Below are positions 48,006 through 60,929 of a stretch of 64,000 nt of DNA, in pieces. The position numbers were made by a program, and so were the translations under genes. Numbering within the stretch: the stretch's first letter is position 1; each line of letters opens with the position of its first letter. The notes below the pieces were generated by a model that searched no databases, was not told the origin of the DNA, and saw only the letters and a list, made by a program, of their open reading frames with translations. The DNA comes from Nymphaea colorata (lineage: Eukaryota; Streptophyta; Magnoliopsida; Nymphaeales; Nymphaeaceae): contig NC_045142.1 of NCBI RefSeq assembly GCF_008831285.2, forward strand, positions 26,735,876-26,799,875, read 5' to 3'.

Positions 48006-49439
48006 CATACAACGACTTTTCCTGTTACCAAAGTGTTTTGCCTTATGCCCCCACCCCCCCGGGAATTCGTTCACAAGGCTGTCAACAGCAAAAGGTTGAA
48101 TGCTCGAGTGGACGGGATGTTAGTTTAACTATTCAATCATTATTTGAAGATTTAAGTAAGCTAATCTCGGGTGGATCGATCACTTAAAGTTACTACAGAT
48201 TCAACTATAGTTTCGGATAGGTGCGAAAGTTATCCCACTGCTCGAGCGAAAGCTGAAGTTCCTTTCCTTTTCCGTGCCTTAAGGTCTAAAGCTATGTCTA
48301 TGTCAGGACTAAGTGGCAAGATGTCTACATGCTTCAACTTACATGTAAGACCCACCTTTCATGTAGTTAAATCAAACAGGTTGTTCAAAAATTGTAGTGA
48401 AATTATTGAAAGAGTCTTACATCCTGATCTTATTATATGCACGATAAACTTGTAAGAAATGATGATTGAGTGAGTTGCAATGGGTTCACTGAACCTTAGG
48501 AAGTAGGAACTGGTTTCCATCTGAAATAATTGAGTCATTTTCCCACTCTTTTGACAAATTTCTCATGGTGTTTATATGGTAAGATTTGATAGTCACAGCT
48601 CACTTGGGAAAAAAACTAGGTAAAAATAGTCCCAAAACAAATTTAAAAACCCAAAAAAAGCTCTTTTTTCTTAATTTTTTGTGAAGATTTTGTTTCCCTG
48701 AAAGGAAAAAATAAAGTGGAAGAAAGACCAAGAAGAAGGCAAGGTAATTAAGGCTGGCAAAGTCTCAGCTGGCGTTAACTTGACACTGCAGCAGTGGATC
48801 AGGACATATTCCTTTTAGGTAAAAGGGGTCAATGCAACTTTGGAGATATAACAGCTTCTTTAAACAATTCTTTTTTTTCACAAAAAAAAATAAAATGTCT
48901 AGTTTGGAAACCATTACTCTAGTTTCTGTAAAATAAATGCAATCTAACGAGTATAAAAAATGTCTGTTCCCCTTTTTTTCTGGGGAGGCTGCAATTAAAA
49001 TAAAAAAAAGTATACCTCAATGAAAAATAAATTGAAAACCAAAATTATGAGCAACAAATTTAATGACAAGTACTGCTGGTTGCAGGCCCTCGTTCAGGCA
49101 GCCTCCATTGAAAGTGGGGCTCGAGTCAATTAATTCAAAGATAAGGCACTGTTTGGCGTTAGTGCTAAAAGGTGGGGCCACGAAGGAAATTATTTTCCAA
49201 AATAAACTAAAAATTCCGTCGATATAAAACGCTGATATCTCAGCTCTAATGGGTATGAGTAAAAACAAAGTTACGAGGAGAAGAAGAGGAGAGAGAGAGA
49301 GAGAGAGATGAAGTTACACGCGCTTCGCAATTAAACGTAAATTAATTATAAAAAGACGCGAATTGAAGGCCAAAAGAGAAGCCGATAACACAAGGCAAGA
49401 ATGAAGGCATTATTATTATAATCATCGTCAGAAGTCAGA

Positions 49440-49575
49440 AGGAAGGAAGGAAGCGAAGAAAGAGAGGGAAGGAGGGAGGGGTTTTGGAACGTCGCCGTTG
49501 GAGGGGAGTCGGAGCGTCGACCACTGTGTCGATCCCGGAGAGTTGCTGTTGAGAGGATCAGGCGTGGTCTTTCTG
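49440..49575 (+). other. Possible 5' untranslated first exon (RABA5-type gene)
   Basis: This purine-rich, then GC-richer leader has no long frame on the plus strand and ends at a consensus donor. The next convincing coding exon downstream on this strand belongs to the RABA5-type gene. This is positional inference only. Confidence 0.3.
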
Positions 49576-51674
49576 GTAATCTCCGGTTGATCGTAGTTCG
49601 TCTTTAAATTGTTTGTGCTGACTTGAATTTCGATTTGCATTTGGTGTTCTCTGTTGATGGCCTTGTTGTTACTATTCTATTGAGCTTCGTCGTGGGAAAT
49701 GTCCATAGGAATTTAGGGTTTTCGGTATGCTGTTTGTCATTGTTGTCGTTTCTGGTTAGTCGCGTTTGTCGTCTTTGAAGGGTTCTTGGCTTGGGGAGAT
49801 CAAGATTGATTGCGTGGGAGCCAGTTGTTTGAATGGCATTGATGATACGAAATTTGCTCTCCCGCTGGGGGTGTTGTGGGTTTTAGAAATTTATTCTGTT
49901 TTAGGGAGATTGTCTCCGTCGCGATTATGGGGTTGCGACATGGGATGGTGATCTTCTGTTCTTTCCGAATTGGCGTGGCTTTGCTGTCGTTTTGGAGGTG
50001 TCATCAAGTGCTTACGTTGGGACGACGTTTGTTTTTTCTGTTGGCTTCCAATCTCCAGTATAGTTTTGGATTTACTGGCGTTGAATTTGGGAAGGACTTG
50101 ATGCGGCTTAGCAATTTAGCTTTGATTACGTGGAGGCTTAACGGTGGTTGCATTCAGATGTTATCCTGTTGATATGACTGCGGAGGTAATGCTTGTGGAA
50201 CAGTGGAGATTGATGGCTTATTCATCTAGATTGAAATTGTTGATGATCTTTCCCCGCACGTTGGTCTTCGCTCACACTCGAGCAACTTGAACGAGTTATC
50301 GCTGCGGGATCATAAACAAGTATGATATATTTTTGGAGAAGGTAGTATTTAAAAATACAAGATTTTCAGTACAACGACTACCTCGACAAATTGTTCAAAT
50401 CATGATACTTTAAAATGTTAGTAATGTCTATCATATACTTGCAGACCCTTTTAGGTCTTCTGTTGCTCTGTTTCTTGCAACTGTACATGCCTCATTTACC
50501 TATTCGCGATGGGAACAATGAATAGAGAAATAAGAGGACATTGTGGAGCTGGAAAGCTACTGTTTGTTGGCTTTGTGCCTACACGTAGTTCTTTAAGGTC
50601 TGGGAATGGGTGTTTCCACTGAGATTGGCTTTTTTGTGACAGGCGCTTTTGTATCTGCCTGTTATTCTTGATTTGCTCTTTACAGTTTGCAGGGATAGGT
50701 TGATTATCTCGTTTCAGACATGCCCACAGAAATCTCAACAGGATTCACCAGTAGCAACCTTATATTATGAAATCATATAATTCAAGCCCATGAACCAGCT
50801 CAATTTAGTTATAACATTACCATGAATTGTCAATGGAGCTTTCATCAACTCACTTGGTGAAGCCACCAATGGAAGTTGAGGATTCACTATAATCTTGAGT
50901 GGGCGGTAGTCCTTGAGTCAGTTTTCATCTAATTTGAAATTAGTGTGTCTAGTTGCTTGGCACTTTTAGTGGTGAATGGAATTGAATGGGGAACAGGACA
51001 CGAGATTTTCCAATAGCTTGGCTCTACACATCCAGGCAGAATGATGTTCTCATTTAGAAATTGGGTGTTTTAGGAAGGCCCATATTATCTTTCTTCAGGT
51101 AAGACAAACCATGTAGTGGTTTATTTGCACTGCTTGGTGTACCCTTGTTCCATCGTGGGCCCTTGCACTAGTATTTTACAGACTTCACTAGTCTGCACTT
51201 CAACTCTCACGTGAATATGAAGAGAACGAAAGAAAATGGCCAACCTAGTTATGGATTATGCAGAAATTTTGGGCTAATGGATTATACAGAAATTTTGGGC
51301 TAATGTATGTTGAGGATTGCACCGAAGAAGGTTAAACAAGTGTTCACATTGAATAGAAGGTCAATCTAGTCATGTAAATGAAAATATCTGGTTTTTGCAA
51401 CTTCCTCTTTTTGCCTTTTCCTCTCCTTTCGTTTTTCCTTTGCTTTTGTTTTTTGGGATTATGAGGCAAGCAATTACTCATTGTCATTCAAACTGGCTAT
51501 GGGTTGAAGTATTCTTCTTTCTATAAACAGTTGTTCTTGCTGCCTTGTTTGTCTGTCCACTAGGTGTAGGAATGACAAGAATGAACTTGAAACCAACTAT
51601 GACTTTCCCATTGTTGGTTGACTTTGATTCTTTTTGTTGCTATCAGAAAGATGCTTAAATAATAGCATGTGAAG

Positions 51675-51868
51675 CACTGTTGTTAATATTGGTGTATATC
51701 AACTTGTTTCAGCTGATCTGCATCCGATTAAGGAGGTGACAAGAAAAGGGTGCAAAATGGCCCCATTGAAATATTGGCCGATATGGGGCCTATATTGGCC
51801 AAATTTGTGTATTGACTGATATAGCCTTGTATTGGCTGATGTATTACTAATATTACAAAATTCAAGTG
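51675..51868. mobile_element. Degenerate hAT-like element, possible
   Basis: The left end CACTGTTGTTAATATTGG and the right-end string taatattacaaaattcaagtg are imperfect inverted forms. The middle repeats tattggc(c/t)gatat words in both orientations. The flanks do not give a clean 8-bp duplication. Confidence 0.35.
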
Positions 51869-52719
51869 GTCAAGACTATCTCAGCGAATATAGATCACTT
51901 TTTAAGGATTCCAGTACTAGGTGGAATCTCTTAATAATGGCATTGATCTAACATGGCAGTCTGTGATGGCCATACTTACGTCAAACTTTTTGCTGATGTG
52001 CACATATGTGAAGCAGTACACTGTTTTCTGCTTCTTGAGATTAGTCCTATATCATGTGTTATGTGAGTCCCATATTCTATGAGCATTTTATATGTGAAGA
52101 TTGAAGAGTGTGTTAAAAGAGGATCTTGCATGTTACACATGGCATAAGGTTGATCAGTATTTTGGTTAGCGTAGCTGTGGGCCTAAAGTGTAAATGGAAT
52201 TGATGAGTTGTCATCTCCTGCTCAGGTTTATTCTTTTTCTTTTCTTTTCTTTTTTTTTTGTTGAGAGAGGTCAATGGTATCAGGAATTCATGGTTCTGTT
52301 TTTTTCAGTTGTTCATATTCTGTAGGGTATGTTTCTGAGCAACTTGTCAGAACTATGATTTGCTAGTTTGGTGCCTCTTTTCTTTTTAACTGCATAATCC
52401 AGTCAAGCAGGATTTTTTGTGAGTTTTTTGCATTTTTGTTAGTTCATTTTTCCGCAACCATCCCTTTCACTAAGGCAGAGCCTAATGCATTGAGTAGCCT
52501 TACATGATGCTTTGACATATCTAACTGAGATCTAACAAAAACATGTTTTATTAAGTTAGATTTACAAGTATGGTTGCTGAAAGTGTCTGCTCATAGATGT
52601 CATGCAGCTTCCTAGATGTTGATATCTACTTGCTCCACTCCCTCTTTGGCAGTCCATGCAGGGACTTACTACACATTCAAAAAACTGAAAGTTTTGAGAG
52701 GAAAAAAAAACTTGAATTT

Positions 52720-52905
52720 ACTAAGACCAGTCTGTTGACTAGTCCGACCAGTCGGTTGAGTCATCTGTCAACCTTGTGTTGCCAAACCAGTGATGAGTGG
52801 GTCCAACCAGTCAGGTAGTCGGCTCTGTGGTTGGTCACCCGACTCATCCCAGTTGACTTGGACTGGTTTGAACTGACTAGTGCTAACTAGTGCCAATTAG
52901 TCTTT
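52720..52905. repeat. Cluster of GACTAGTC/GACCAGTC words
   Basis: Repeated gaccagtc, gactagt and gttgagtc words appear in both orientations over nearly 200 bp. This resembles an old inverted-repeat element whose ends I cannot fix. Confidence 0.4.
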
Positions 52906-53865
52906 TTAGAGTCTTGATTCACCTGTGACTGGCTTACCGATTTTGGCAATTTAGGATAGCTAGATTCATATGATTGTTCTTGATTGAGTACGTACTTGTT
53001 TTCTGAGAGCAGTTTTTTTTTTTTCCTTCCTTTTCTTGGAGTTAGTTCATAGATACAGGAGCTTTTACAACACACTCAAAATGTTTTTACAGCCCATTTA
53101 CACCCTCTACTTTAAGAGTGACCAGTTTATGGTTTCAGTTATTTGTTGGATTGTCTTAACTTGGTTATATGGCTACATTACCAATTTTCCGTATGAGCTT
53201 CTATCTTTAACCACGAATTTTCAATACTAGCACAAGAGAGGCTTCATAGTTCATCTCAACTTTCACTATCTTTTTTGTGCTGTAATTGTTGGGCACTGGC
53301 AGTATGCTGTATTAAATTGTTTCATCTCAGGAACAGGTACACAATAATGTGTCCATAATTTTTTCCCAAACTGTTGTAGCTTGAGAATATTTGCTCATTG
53401 AGCTGCAGCTATGAGAACTAGAAAGCAAGTCAGTGAAAACATTCTACAGTATATGTTGTTTCCCTCCTTTAAATGTCATGTGGCTTGTGCTAACCCTATT
53501 ATTTTCATGTTAAAGATAGTCCTTATGTGTCTGCTTTCTGAAACCTTGTTATGTAATTCAGCTTTTGCTACATCTCATTTGAGTTGCATTTATTGTTATT
53601 ATGATTCATTGATGAATTTATGGAAGAAAGGAACTGGAACTGCTATAAAAGGTGCACCACAATGAGTCTCTCTCTCTCTCACTCCATGTATATAAGCAAA
53701 CATGCAGGATCTGCTCACACGGACACCAACATATTCATATTTATATGTATGATTGAACTTGAGGTTTCGGCGTCAAACTTGCATTTATAATAGTGATTGC
53801 TTTGGTTTTCAGTTTCTTTGTGAACAGCTTAAGGATCTATTTCCAGCAAGAGGAAATAAAAACCA

Positions 53866-53877
53866 ATGGGTACCTGA
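53866..53877 (+). promoter_or_regulatory. Short upstream ORF in the RABA5-type 5' leader
   Basis: ATG GGT ACC TGA lies 126 bp upstream of the main start, in the segment between the acceptor at 53811-53812 and the coding start. If that segment is transcribed as leader, it is a three-codon upstream ORF that could lower translation of the main frame. Confidence 0.4.
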
Positions 53878-54003
53878 AGAGAATAAAGAAAGGGCTTGGG
53901 ACCAAATTCTCCTACTCTTTCTCCCTCCAGGAGATTGGGAGTATCCTCCTGTTCTGATTTTTCTCCAAGGAGAAATTGTTCTAAGGAGAAGAAAAAGGAA
54001 AAG

Positions 54004-54348
54004 ATGATGCCGTATGCAGATGAAGAACGTACTGAAGACTATCTGTTCAAAATTGTTCTTATTGGTGATTCTGCAGTTGGAAAGTCAAATTTACTGGCTA
54101 GATTTGCTCGGAATGAATTTTACCCTAATTCAAAGTCGACAATTGGAGTTGAATTCCAGACCCAAACATTGGAAATCGAAGGGAAGGAGATCAAGGCCCA
54201 AATCTGGGACACTGCAGGTCAAGAACGTTTCAGGGCAGTCACCTCTGCATACTATCGAGGTGCTGTTGGTGCTTTAGTTGTATATGACATCAGCAGACGT
54301 CAGACTTTTGACGGCATTGGCAGGTGGCTCAATGAATTGCAGAGTGAG

Positions 54349-54388
<40 letters not shown>

Positions 54389-54799
54389 CGTGTGTGTATT
54401 CTGTAACTATGTGTTGTGTGAATGTTTTTTGTAGCAAGGTTTGTGCACATGTTCTGATTCTTTACAATTTGAACAGCTCATTCTGATATGAATGTCGTCA
54501 CAATACTGGTTGGAAACAAAACTGATCTTAAGGATATGAGAGAGGTAACTACGGAAGAAGGTAAGGCTGTAGCTGAGGCTCACAGCCTGTTCTTCATGGA
54601 GACATCGGCACTTGATTCATCTAATGTTGATGCTGCATTCCGGACTGTTGTGAAGGAGATATATCGCATATTGACTAGGAAAGTATTCCAGTCCCAAGAG
54701 CTGAAGAAGCTTGAGAACAAGCTAGGAAACGGGAAGACAGTGGTCCTGCAAAGCAGTGAGAGTGAAGCACCCGCCAAGGGATGGTGCTGTTCTTCCTGA
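54004..54799 (+). CDS. RABA5: RAB GTPase, RABA5 (Rab11) clade, 220 aa
   Basis: Two coding exons, 54004-54343 and 54477-54799, encode a complete small GTPase. All nucleotide-binding motifs are present: G1 GDSAVGKS (residues 21-28), switch I Thr46 in STIGVEF, G3 WDTAGQE (68-74), G4 NKTD (127-130) and G5 ETSAL (155-159). The tail ends CCSS, a double-cysteine geranylgeranylation site. [38 protein letters not shown] and [22 protein letters not shown] match the plant RABA5a/b type, which acts in trafficking between the trans-Golgi/endosome and the plasma membrane or cell plate. Two ATGs are adjacent (54004 and 54007) and either could start. The frame is open upstream to 53896, but the family N-terminus argues against using that. 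The 133-bp intron begins with TC then TG microsatellites directly after the donor. Confidence 0.96.
54352..54396. repeat. TC then TG microsatellite in the RABA5-type intron
   Basis: TC repeats followed by TG repeats start a few bases inside the donor, making up about a third of this 133-bp intron. Confidence 0.85.
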
Positions 54800-57583
54800 G
54801 CACACTTGTTTGTCATGTTTTCTTTCCCTGCATTCTTTCTTATTCCATTCTCAGTAGTTTCCTTATGATGTTTGCCCAACCTGCTCTCGCAACTGTATAG
54901 AAACTGTGAGACCCCTGCTGTTGGCAAGTCCTGGTCCAGTTGGGTGGTGTTGGTTGAACATGTGCCGGGACTCTGAATGTGGATCTTATCAATAGTCCTT
55001 TGTTTAATCAATCTTACCCATGTTTCTTTTGTCCTGTATTTATTTGTTTTTCCATGCAATTATCAAATGTTATTATAGATCACACAGTTTCTTGGGATGG
55101 AGGACGAAGTTGTTCCTTCTATTTTCGGTACCGAATCTCCTCCGAGCTTGTTTTCTCAGTCGATGCTTTCATCCCGCATTATATTTGGAGCTTCTATAAA
55201 ATCTAAATTGACTGCCACTCCTACTTCTGTTGCATGTGAATTCATAGTTCGTCATAGACTACCGAAATGTGGTTGCTGGGGCAGCAAGAATCCCTAGGGC
55301 AGAATTCAACTGATGGAAATGTAGAAGAATAAGAGAATCGCATGGTTCACAGGCAGTGTCAATGCAGTCGAAGCTTCCACGCCCGTATCTGAAATGTTAG
55401 TGAACGGGATAAAATGATCTGCCATTGTTACTAGTGACATAATCTATGCTGAATCTGCAGAACCACGGGCGCTGAGCCTAGAAATCAAGACCATCAAGTT
55501 GAAAGCGCTACCACAGCAAGGCCTATGTATTGGCATAATCTGGTAGGCATCTGTTGTTACTGTTAAAGGAATATGTGGTTACTGGCCTCATTGGCCTTAT
55601 CTTTTGAGTTGATAACCAAGGATGGTGAGCCCCATCAGCTCGGAATATTCTGGAATGTTCCAGCAGTTGGTTGGTCGTCATAGCCAGCGATGTCCTGACT
55701 GAGGGACTGGGCTTCTTGTGTTTGCTTCCTTCTTTCAAGTGACAAGGACGCGTGCCACCACGTGAGCAAGTGGAAGTATGGAGTACTGGGACTGCCATGC
55801 TCTTCACTTCTGTCCATCTGAATGAGTTTTTGGCGACTCGTGGCGATGAGCTGGGCAAGCCGAATCAGAACAAAAATTGCAGAATTCCATGTACGTTTTT
55901 TGAAGTCAATATAAAGGACCTTATTCCAGTGGTTGGTTGTTTTAAGCTCTTGGACAATGTGTGTCTTGGTAAACAGGTATGCAATTCGATTTCAATGTAT
56001 TTTCTTGATGGAAACAGCTTAACCTTGGGCATCGGTAGCTTTGCAGTGGCGGAGCGACATATGGGTTTGTGTGGGCAGTTGCCTACACAAACTATGTGGG
56101 CATCTGAAGGTTCGATTCTCATGAATGTTCGCCTCTTGCATAAGCTAAAGCAGGTATTTATCTTGAAAATGAAAGACAATGATCATGTAATGTTCCCTCA
56201 TCTAGGCGAGTTCACTATGTATGTTCTTATATCACGGAATGGGTGAGGAACAAGACCGAGTACTCACAAAAGTCCCCCCCCCCAAATACTTGAGCACTTT
56301 AAAATTGAAGAAAGTGGAGGAGGTTGCTGCTAATGTGGCAAATGCAGGTAGCAACGCTGTCGTGTATCGTTTCTTATAATGTTTCAGCCAAAATGGGTTG
56401 ATTGCCTTTTGACTTGTGTCGCCGTTGTCTTCATATTGAATAATTCTATAAATGTTTTATTAAGATATGATATTAATGGGAGGGTTACGATATTTTAAAA
56501 AGGAAAAGCAAGCGGTTTGTAAATTTGGGACGAAAAGCAAGAAAAAGATGAGGCAAGGCTGGCAAATGTTGAACTGGCGTAACTTGAGGGGCGGGGCCAG
56601 ATACCCTCATGCACGCAACGCATCATCCCCTTCGTGGGGATAAGATAAGCTGACATGTCCAATACATGTGATCTTCTCTCTTTATTCTGCCTTTTTTTTA
56701 ACAAACTTCAAATAATTTTTTATTTTTTATTTAAAAATCACTAATTGTTAAAAAATAAAACTTGTTCTATTAATTAAGAAATGAAAATATCCAATCCAAG
56801 AAAGTCAACAGTTCAATATGTGAGTTATGTTTTCTACACCTACAAGTCAATATACAAATCCTAAGAAGAGTTGAAATCCTTTTTTGCCATCTGTTCGATC
56901 CGCTCCTCACAATCATGCAGCAACCTAAAAGTTGTAAGCCGGAGCATCGAGATGGCTGGAGATCCACTTGCCATCCAAATCCAATCTCATCATATAAACA
57001 CTAGGGTTGCATTGGAGATCCAGAGTGATCTCAGATCTATGAATTTAAGATCAGATCCACCCCTACATCCTTCCGATCCGACCTATATAACATGGATTTC
57101 AAATCACATTCTGAATCAGGATATGGTAATTGATGACTGATGATGAACTGATCAAACTAATGGCCATATCCAAACATGGGATTCGGGGAACTTCCATCTA
57201 AAGAATCCGAATTTCACCACTCAAATTCGGATTTGGTATCCAATTTGATTTACACGTTAAATTGCGGATTCATATCCGAAAGATGTGGTAGTATCTATAC
57301 TCGATCCACATCCGAACTATTTCAAGAGGATTTGGACCCAACATCAGATCCGAAGAGCCTGACAAGGACCGAATCCGACCCGATTATTCGTTAAAATATC
57401 GGAAATACGTGAAATAAAAAACCGGCGGTACGAATGAAGGGATTACGCCCGAGTTTTTTTTCAAGTATTTTAGATGAGGAGCTGAGGGTTTCATTCGTCG
57501 TCTTTCGTGGGAGCACGAAGGGGAGACTGAGGGAGACTCGATCCCTTCTTCTTGAGCAGAAGTAGGCGTCCTGCAGATCCGCC
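54800..57583. other. Intergenic region between the RABA5-type and AKR2-like genes
   Basis: It holds the 3' UTR of the GTPase gene and the promoter of the AKR2-like gene. At 56045 one end of the CAGTGGCGGAGC hAT family is present. From about 56940 to 57400 the DNA is rich in ggatccga/tcggatt words like the older MITE-like sequence near 14.6 kb. No other gene is recognised. Confidence 0.5.
56048..56100. mobile_element. One end of a CAGTGGCGGAGC-type hAT MITE
   Basis: CAGTGGCGGAGCGACATATGG starts here and is followed by the palindromic gtgtgggcagttgcctacac. I could not identify the other end or a target duplication, so the copy is truncated or highly diverged. Confidence 0.55.
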
Positions 57584-59206
57584 ATGGCTTCCTCCGGTAA
57601 TCTCCGTCGGCCGAATTTGTGCTTGAATTTTTTATGTGAAAGGAGATATGCTTCGACTTTCTTGCCGTTATCCTCTCCCTTCTGTTGCCCTTATATGTTG
57701 GATGACTGGAATCCTTGTTGTTGTTTCAAGCTTAGGGATTGAATGAGTTCCGTTTGTTTCTAATTGTTGCACTTTCTGCGTCTTGGTTTCAAGCAGATCC
57801 AGAAACGACCGAGTGGGGAATATTTCCGCTGACAGTGAAATCGGAAGAATTTCGTGTTCTTCATTCGTTTTTTTGGGAGTTTTGGACCTTCTAGATTGGG
57901 TACTTTGGGTCTCGAGTGACTGTGAATAACGGTGCGGTCTTATGCGTGAGATTATCTCATTTTTATGTGGCATGTAATTTATGAGGTTTATTCCGACTTC
58001 CGAACTGTCGATTTAGGATCGGTTTTTGTTTGCATTTAAAGGGAAACTGGGTGTTGTCTAATCTGTACTGTTTAGTTTGATTTGGGTCCAAAGGACATGC
58101 TTTTCTGTTATACGTGATGTTGGATGCGGTTTAGAAAGCCAGGCTTTGAATGAGTTCTCAATTAGGAGTGTTTGGGAAGGCGGATGTGTGAAGACGGGTC
58201 ATTCGTGGGTTGTCCATCTTTCAGATGCCTTAAACAGTGGTTGAACTTCCGTCATGATAAACATTGCGAGCAATTAACGTGTCACATGCGTCTCGCTTAA
58301 CTACTATATGTTGGAACTTTAATTGCTTGAGAACAAATGATAAGGTTGTCGCCTTGGTCATGGACATTTTTCGTGTTCAAGCCCATGAAATTTAGGAGCT
58401 TTCCAGAACTTTTCGAGTTAGAGAGAAACCTGCTATAAGGTGTAAGTGAGATACTGAAAGAAATCTTGTTTCATGGAGAAGCAAAGCCACGCCGTATTGG
58501 CATTCAACGGATAATGTCAAATTTGTCACGGTATCTATTTGTGCCAAGCAGGCCACAAAAAGTGGTTCACTCAGTGTAATTTCTTCTTCACACCATAACA
58601 AGGAACTAATTAGATGAACGATATGCTTTTAACTGCAAATCTTTACAAATTTGATAGAAAGAACTTACGAATTATGTCTTTGTAATACTTCAAGTTTTTT
58701 TTTTTTTTTGCCGTTGCTTAATAGTTGTAATTTGCATGTATGTACAGAATGACAACAGTGTAATTTCAGTCATACTTGCATTAACTAAAATGTAGCCTGT
58801 ACTTTTTGTCTTTTATCTTCCTGGTTCCTTTGTAATTGTTAAATCTGGTACCTCAACGATAGAGTTATTATTGTTCTAATTGAATATGTCATATTATTAC
58901 AGTTTAAAATTTTAAATTGTGTTGGTTCTGTTTGTAATTTTTTTTCTCTTTGTCAAATGATAATACAGCTAGTTGCATTGATTCGGCAACACTTGCTAGT
59001 TGCATATGTAGGACCGCAGATTGTTTCACAATTCTGTGCTTTATTTCTTTGGCGAAAGAGAAAGTGAATGATTGTACCATGTGACAGACAACATGTTTTG
59101 TAGTTTCTTGTTAAAGTGAGAAAAAGTAACTGTATGGGACTTAGATGTTTTTTTTTTTTGGAGCTTTATAGAGCCTTATAAGCATCAAATTTAGATACCA
59201 AATGAA

Positions 59207-59243
<37 letters not shown>

Positions 59244-60883
59244 CACACACACACATATGTTAATTTTTAGGTTTTTTTTTTTGCTTGCAGATGAAAAATC
59301 TCCCAAAGGTGAAGCACGTTCTACCGATTCACAGTCTCCAAGTGGAAGGGCACCTTCTGGGACTATTCCAGGACTTATGCCAAATCCATTTGACTTCTCA
59401 GCAATGTCTGGGTTGCTTAATGTATGCTCTATTTTCATTTCCTTGAGACTGAAAGTTAGCATTGATATGACTTTCACTGTATTTTTTTGCTTCAAACATG
59501 CATTTATATCAACTATCAATTATTCAAATTTTCAAATGTTTTCACTTCTCTAATCTCAACACTTAGTGAGTTCGTGCTTACTTCTCATTTATTTATTCTC
59601 TTTGATGAATCGGTGACTTTTATTATGTGTCATTACTGAATATGCCTACGTGGTATAATGCATTGGACCTTCCTTTGTCGCAATAGATTTACTGGGTTCC
59701 TAAGTCTTAGTTTTACAAGATTTCTTGCTTTCTCAGTTATGAAATGTTTTTGATGGGTGTGCTTCAACTATAAAATTAACTGTGGTAAATGATAATGTCT
59801 TGTTCATGCATTATAATCTAGTAGATCATTTTTCAATATTTAAATAAGCATGAGTTGACAGCAAGAGGATGCTTGTTTGCTTTTCTCCTCAGGCTTCAAT
59901 TGCACACTTTGGTGCAAGATGATTGCTTAGATTTTTAAAGTCTCTGAGAATCTGAAGTATTTATGAACATTTATATTCTTAAACATAAGCATGACCAAAT
60001 ATGCCTACCTGTTCTTACCAGGACCCTTCTTTTTAGTCCTCTTTGGATGTGTTTTAAGAGCATTACTGCTGGTTCTGTATGATAATCTGGTGTTATGTGA
60101 TATTCTGGAAACAGTATGCAATTTGTCATTCAGCTTCAACTTAAAGTAGATTTTTTCTCGAAATTTAAATATGCCAAATCACAATGATTTGCGTGATGTT
60201 TTTTTTTCACTTGACTAGCTCCTTCAGACTTATTTTTGTTGATCATTTACCTGTTATTGCGTGCATCTTTCTTTTTCTTACCTAAAATTTTCCACCTGCA
60301 GTTGGTTGAAATGTCCTGTGGAAAATCACAACCATTTTTCCCTTTTGCTTGTAGCATGTACTTAGGAATATAATAAAACTTAAGGGGCCCGTTTATGCAA
60401 TTGGAACTTGCCTCTTATTGTCAGTCAGAGATTTTATGTGGCATACTATTGGACATTTAAAACTATCCACGTCAATTTATAAGATAATTTTAGAACACAA
60501 GGGGTTATTTTTGTCATGGTTAGCTGAATTGTTGCTGAATCATTTTTCAGGATCATTGAAAGGTGACTCCTGAAGTATCTTTGGCTATATTGAGTACTTG
60601 ACTCTCTTGTGGTGGTGCTTGAATTATTGTTAACGATCCATACTGTTTCCTTCAAATGGGTTATGGACTTGATAATGTTTTTAATAAAGTAAGACACCTC
60701 TTTTAATGGTTGCTATTGTCTTTGATGACAAACTATCTGACAATGAATCAGGAATCACATATATGTTGGTTCATATGACTTTCATACTTTTCATGTTTTG
60801 GCAATTGGGCTTGAAGCAATATGGATTTGGAAATGTGTCATGCCACATGATGCTGCTTATATATATATATATATATTTATATC

Positions 60884-60929
<46 letters not shown>

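Larger units (their letters stand above)
48006..53812. other. Upstream flank and probable long 5' UTR intron of the RABA5-type gene
   Basis: No protein-coding exon is recognised. A GA-rich stretch followed by a GC-richer leader-like segment ends at a good donor (ctg|gtaatct at 49576), and may be the first untranslated exon of the RABA5-type gene. If so, about 4.2 kb of intron follows up to the acceptor at 53811-53812. It contains a 29-bp tandem duplication (51251-51307), a degenerate hAT-like element (51675-51868) and a region of gactagtc words (52720-52900). Confidence 0.4.
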
